From Methanobacteriota archaeon (GTDB taxonomy: Archaea; Thermoplasmatota; Poseidoniia; MGIII; CG-Epi1): DNA of 6,206 nt. Positions 6,053 to 6,206 of this stretch are shown here, one piece after another. The stretch lies in contig JAAZXP010000052.1 in the NCBI GenBank assembly GCA_014240055.1, positions 1-6,206 on the forward strand, written 5' to 3'. Under the pieces are notes generated by a model. The model saw only the letters and a program-made list of their open reading frames with translations, was not told the origin of the DNA and searched no databases. A program made the translations under genes and the position numbers. How positions within the stretch are numbered: the stretch's first letter is position 1; each line of letters opens with the position of its first letter.

Positions 6053-6206
6053 CTTCCAATTCAATGGTTAATTGTTCTAGTAATTCTTCCAGATTATCAC
6101 TTTTCAAGGACATAACATTAGGTGTTATCCCCTCTACTCGAGCTTCGAACTCCCCTTCATTACGCAAAATTTCTATATCACAAAAGAACTCAGCCATAAA
6201 TTCCCG
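6039..6206 (-). CDS. Small HicB-like protein or C-terminal fragment, possibly partial at the window edge
   Basis: A minus-strand frame runs without a stop from the right edge to a TAA at 6039-6041, giving 55 residues that begin REFMAEFFCDIEILRN. An in-frame ATG at 6195-6197 would give a complete 52-residue protein, but the frame stays open to the edge, so the true start is undecided. The visible order is a strand (FFCDIEILRN), a strand (EFEARVEGIT), a short strand (NVMSLK), then an acidic amphipathic helix (NLEELLEQLTIELEDKLN). This beta-beta-beta-alpha order resembles the short HicB antitoxin / DUF1902 fold, in which a helix follows a 'leEll' motif. No partner toxin or DNA-binding domain is visible; any HicA-like gene would lie beyond the right edge. 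It converges on the helical-protein gene with a single base between the stop codons. Coding status is supported by sensible secondary structure; the family call is tentative. Confidence 0.55.
   Translation of the reverse strand, partial: REFMAEFFCDIEILRNEGEFEARVEGITPNVMSLKSDNLEELLEQLTIELEDKLN

Overview
This AT-rich window has tightly packed genes, no convincing Shine-Dalgarno sequences, and TATA-like boxes about 26-28 bp upstream of three start codons. That pattern fits leaderless transcription in an archaeon. Together with two surface lipoproteins carrying Asp-box (BNR) repeats, it suggests a planktonic marine euryarchaeote of the Marine Group II/III kind. The assignment is an inference from gene content and style; no marker gene is present.

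Layout: (1) Bases 1-849 hold the C-terminal part of a DNA methyltransferase with a TSPPF catalytic motif, cut by the left edge. (2) Bases 873-2384 and 2426-3898 encode two tandem paralogous lipoproteins. Each has a lipobox with the cysteine at residue 20, a conserved segment after the lipobox, and a beta-propeller-like body with Asp boxes and paired cysteines. Each has its own TATA-like box. (3) Bases 3908-4525 encode a class I SAM-dependent methyltransferase, 9 bp after the second lipoprotein and probably co-transcribed with it. (4) Bases 4535-5026 (minus) encode a Nudix-family protein whose Nudix box is partly degenerate. It converges on the methyltransferase with a 9-bp gap. (5) Bases 5108-6037 (plus) encode an uncharacterised, mostly helical protein, divergent from the Nudix gene across an 81-bp promoter region. 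(6) Bases 6039-6206 (minus) hold a small reading frame resembling a HicB-type antitoxin fold, possibly complete from an internal ATG at 6197. Its stop codon is one base from that of the preceding gene.

The clearest functional unit is the lipoprotein pair plus the following methyltransferase, probably a cell-surface recognition or degradation module with an attached modifying enzyme of unknown substrate. The other genes look like independent transcription units. I see no CRISPR array, insertion sequence, tRNA or rRNA. No gene-free stretch exceeds 300 bases; the longest is the 81-bp region between 5027 and 5107. I find no clear evidence of a wholly new system. The most unusual points are the divergence between the tandem lipoproteins, the altered Nudix box, and the two poorly characterised genes at the right end.
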